From Actinomycetota bacterium (GTDB lineage: Bacteria > Actinomycetota > Actinomycetes > Nanopelagicales > Nanopelagicaceae), in NCBI GenBank assembly GCA_009726125.1, contig WLIT01000013.1, forward strand, positions 1-33,408: 33,408 nucleotides of DNA. Direction: 5' to 3'. This document shows, one piece after another, positions 31,827 through 33,408 of this stretch. The position numbers and the translations under genes were made by a program. Below the pieces are notes generated by a model. It was not told where the DNA came from. It searched no databases and saw nothing but the letters and a program-made list of their open reading frames with translations. Position 1 is the first letter of the stretch. Each line of letters begins with the position of its first letter.

Positions 31827-33167
31827 ATGACAATAATTACCGCACTGACACAAGAGCGTCGGTTGGTTACTGCTATTCCGGGACCAAAATCTCTTGAGGC
31901 GCTCAAGCGCCGTAGTGATGCGACATCTGGTGGTCTTGGGATGTCGATTCCGGTCATAATTGAGCGTGCGAGCGATGCAATCCTGCTCGATATCGATGGG
32001 AATCAGATTATCGACCTTGGCTCAGGAATTGGTGTTACAAATGTTGGAAACTCGGCGCCACGCGTGGTTGATCGGGTAATCGAACAAGTTCAAGCATTTA
32101 CTCATACCTGTTTCACGGTAGCCCCATACCTGGGTTACATCGAGGTTTGCGAAAAATTAAATGCAATAACTCCAGGAACATTTAAGAAGAAGTCGATCCT
32201 TGTTAACTCAGGAGCTGAAGCGGTTGAGAACGCAGTAAAAATTGCCCGTCATTACACAAAGCGTCAAGCAATAGTTGTTTTCGAACACAGCTACCACGGT
32301 CGCACTAACCTAACTATGGCGTTGACTGCAAAAAATATGCCATATAAAGATGGCTTCGGTCCATTCGCCCCCGAAATTTATCGCGTGCCAATGCCTTACT
32401 CATTTCATTGGGTTGGTGATCAAGCAACAATAACTCAAGATTCTATTGAAATGATTACTCATAAGATTGAAAAAGAAATTGGTGCCCACAATGTTGCGGC
32501 AATTCTTATCGAGCCAATCCAAGGCGAGGGTGGATTTATCGTCCCACCTGATGGATTTTTGCCAGCACTTTCAAAGTACGCAACCGAGAACGGAATCATT
32601 TTTATTGCTGATGAAGTACAAACGGGTTTTGCTCGAACCGGACATATGTTTGCTGTAGAAAATGAAAACGTTGTTCCAGACATGATTGTTACTGCAAAAG
32701 GCATCGCAGGTGGACTTCCACTCGCAGGCGTAACCGGACGTGCTGAAATTATGGATTCCGTTCATGTCTCAGGCCTTGGTGGAACATATGGTGGAAACCC
32801 ACTTGCATGTGCGGCCGCTCTCGGAGTATTTGAAACTTTGGAGGCAGAAAATCTTGTTGCCCGCGCAAACCATATTGGTAAAATTCTTAAAGATTCACTC
32901 CGCGCAATGCAGGCAAAGTATTCGGTGATTGGCGAAGTTCGTGGTCGTGGTGCAATGCAGGCAATTGAATTAGTTGAGCCAGGCACAAAGATTCCAAACA
33001 CCAAAGCAATGAACGCGGTTGTGAAATACTGTCAGAGCAATGGAGTTCTTGTCCTTACCGCTGGCACATATTCAAATGTTGTGCGCTTCTTGCCACCAAT
33101 CGTGATTACAGATGAATTACTCAAAGATGCGCTTGGCGTTCTTGACGAAGCGCTCGCATCGCTTTAA
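31827..33167 (+). CDS. gabT: 4-aminobutyrate-type aminotransferase (class III)
   Basis: This PLP enzyme moves the terminal amino group of GABA (or a similar omega-amino acid) to 2-oxoglutarate, giving succinate semialdehyde and glutamate. The 446-residue product has TAIPGPKSLEALKRR, typical of actinobacterial GabT, then DLGSGIGVTNVGNSAPRVVD, LVNSGAEAVENAVKIAR, FEHSYHGRTNLTMALT, IEPIQGEGGFIVPP, FIADEVQTGFARTG (D262) and the PLP Lys K291 in VTAKGIAGGLPLAG. Length fits. The frame is open to 31743, but that would overlap the decarboxylase start, and ATG at 31827 is the family start, six bases after TATACT. 5-aminovalerate from lysine is an alternative substrate and would fit a lysine decarboxylase neighbour. 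The aldehyde dehydrogenase at 5409-6887 could take the product. Confidence 0.93.
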   Translation: MTIITALTQERRLVTAIPGPKSLEALKRRSDATSGGLGMSIPVIIERASDAILLDIDGNQIIDLGSGIGVTNVGNSAPRVVDRVIEQVQAFTHTCFTVAPYLGYIEVCEKLNAITPGTFKKKSILVNSGAEAVENAVKIARHYTKRQAIVVFEHSYHGRTNLTMALTAKNMPYKDGFGPFAPEIYRVPMPYSFHWVGDQATITQDSIEMITHKIEKEIGAHNVAAILIEPIQGEGGFIVPPDGFLPALSKYATENGIIFIADEVQTGFARTGHMFAVENENVVPDMIVTAKGIAGGLPLAGVTGRAEIMDSVHVSGLGGTYGGNPLACAAALGVFETLEAENLVARANHIGKILKDSLRAMQAKYSVIGEVRGRGAMQAIELVEPGTKIPNTKAMNAVVKYCQSNGVLVLTAGTYSNVVRFLPPIVITDELLKDALGVLDEALASL

Positions 33168-33181
33168 TTCACGCTTAGCAA

Positions 33182-33210
33182 TTGGTCTTTACGGGCTACT
33201 GACGTATTCT
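33182..33210 (+). promoter_or_regulatory. Predicted promoter of rnpB
   Basis: TTGGTC (33182-33187), 17 bases, TATTCT (33205-33210). A start seven bases later falls at about 33218, where the RNase P RNA begins to match. The gap from the gabT stop to this RNA holds nothing else that I can support. Confidence 0.55.
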
Positions 33211-33217
33211 CTGCTTT

Positions 33218-33408
33218 GAAGAGTCGCCCGGATCACCGCGTTGTAACTAGTTTTCTAGTGACACCGAGGAAAGTCCGGACTCCGAAGAGCAAAGTGGTGG
33301 CTAACAGCCACCCGGAGCAATCCGCGGGATAAGTGCCACAGAAAATAAACCGCCGTTAGCAATAACGGTAAGGATGAAACGGTGGTGTAAGAGACCACCA
33401 GCAATTGC
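33218..33408 (+). ncRNA. rnpB: RNase P RNA, 5' part (cut by window edge)
   Basis: RNase P RNA is the catalytic RNA that removes 5' leaders from pre-tRNAs. The bacterial core is recognisable: GAGGAAAGTCCGGACTCC (about 33267-33284, the P4-proximal conserved region), GCCACAGAAAATAAACCGCC (about 33335-33354), GGTAAGGATGAAACGGTGG and GTAAGAGACCACC near the end. The 5' boundary is estimated from the promoter and from GAGTCGCCCGG at about 33220; it could be a few bases off. The 3' half, including the second P4 strand, is outside the window. Confidence 0.93.

Noticed and set aside
1-33408. CRISPR arrays, insertion sequences, phage genes, toxin-antitoxin pairs or other defence systems.
   Set aside because: I saw no regularly spaced repeats, transposase or integrase motifs, or small toxin-like gene pairs; every large frame belongs to ordinary metabolism or transport.

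Overview
This window looks like a piece of a small, streamlined, low-to-mid GC actinobacterial chromosome, most likely a freshwater acI / Nanopelagicales-type organism (Planktophila or Nanopelagicus group). The evidence is gene content and order typical of Actinobacteria: atpD-atpC beside murA and a PduO-type adenosyltransferase; homodimeric aceE divergent from a DUF3052 gene and an AhpE-type peroxiredoxin; and a DUF164 zinc-ribbon gene next to an RNase HI/phosphatase fusion. Spacing is very tight, convergent genes overlap at their stop codons, and many start codons lack a Shine-Dalgarno sequence. The taxonomic placement is inference from gene content, not a database result.

Layout. 1-807: 3' end of the F1 ATP synthase operon (atpD end, atpC). 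816-2728: murA and a cobalamin adenosyltransferase, divergent from each other. 2725-5401: a two-gene ABC-2 exporter with a secreted lysine-rich protein, and a divergent zinc-binding protein. 5409-8747: aldehyde dehydrogenase, alpha/beta hydrolase, AI-2E family transporter. 8796-12166: DUF4032 kinase-like protein, then a YbbN-like thioredoxin/TPR protein overlapping an MFS transporter. 12167-15890: aceE, divergent from DUF3052 and peroxiredoxin. 15952-17888: tRNA-Val(TAC), zinc-ribbon coiled-coil protein, RNase HI/histidine phosphatase. 17939-23796: a five-gene Dpp/Opp-type peptide ABC importer. 23839-29114: histidine catabolism (hutU, hutI, hutH, and convergent hutG). 29124-30200: a transaldolase-family enzyme upstream of hutG. 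30337-33167: an Orn/Lys/Arg-type decarboxylase divergent from a GABA-type aminotransferase. 33218-end: 5' part of RNase P RNA (rnpB). No stretch over 300 bases lacks a gene.

How it fits together. The right half reads as a nitrogen and carbon scavenging island. A peptide importer is followed by a complete route from histidine to glutamate (HutH, HutU, HutI, HutG), then by amine and amino-acid enzymes (decarboxylase, GabT-like aminotransferase). The aldehyde dehydrogenase at 5.4-6.9 kb could oxidise the semialdehyde produced by such an aminotransferase. This functional link is inference.

The most striking signal is regulatory. Eight genes that start transcription units and lack a clear Shine-Dalgarno have a TANNNT hexamer exactly six bases upstream of ATG/GTG. 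This predicts leaderless transcripts starting at the start codon. In two divergent pairs the two promoters overlap or interleave. Other points: MurA carries Asp in place of the fosfomycin-target Cys, HutH has a Cys-Ser-Gly cofactor triad, HutG has Asn at a metal-ligand His position, DUF4032 has a near-complete set of kinase active-site residues, the ATP synthase epsilon lacks its C-terminal regulatory domain, and the peptide-binding protein lacks a lipobox. I found no mobile element, CRISPR array, phage gene or clear horizontally acquired island.
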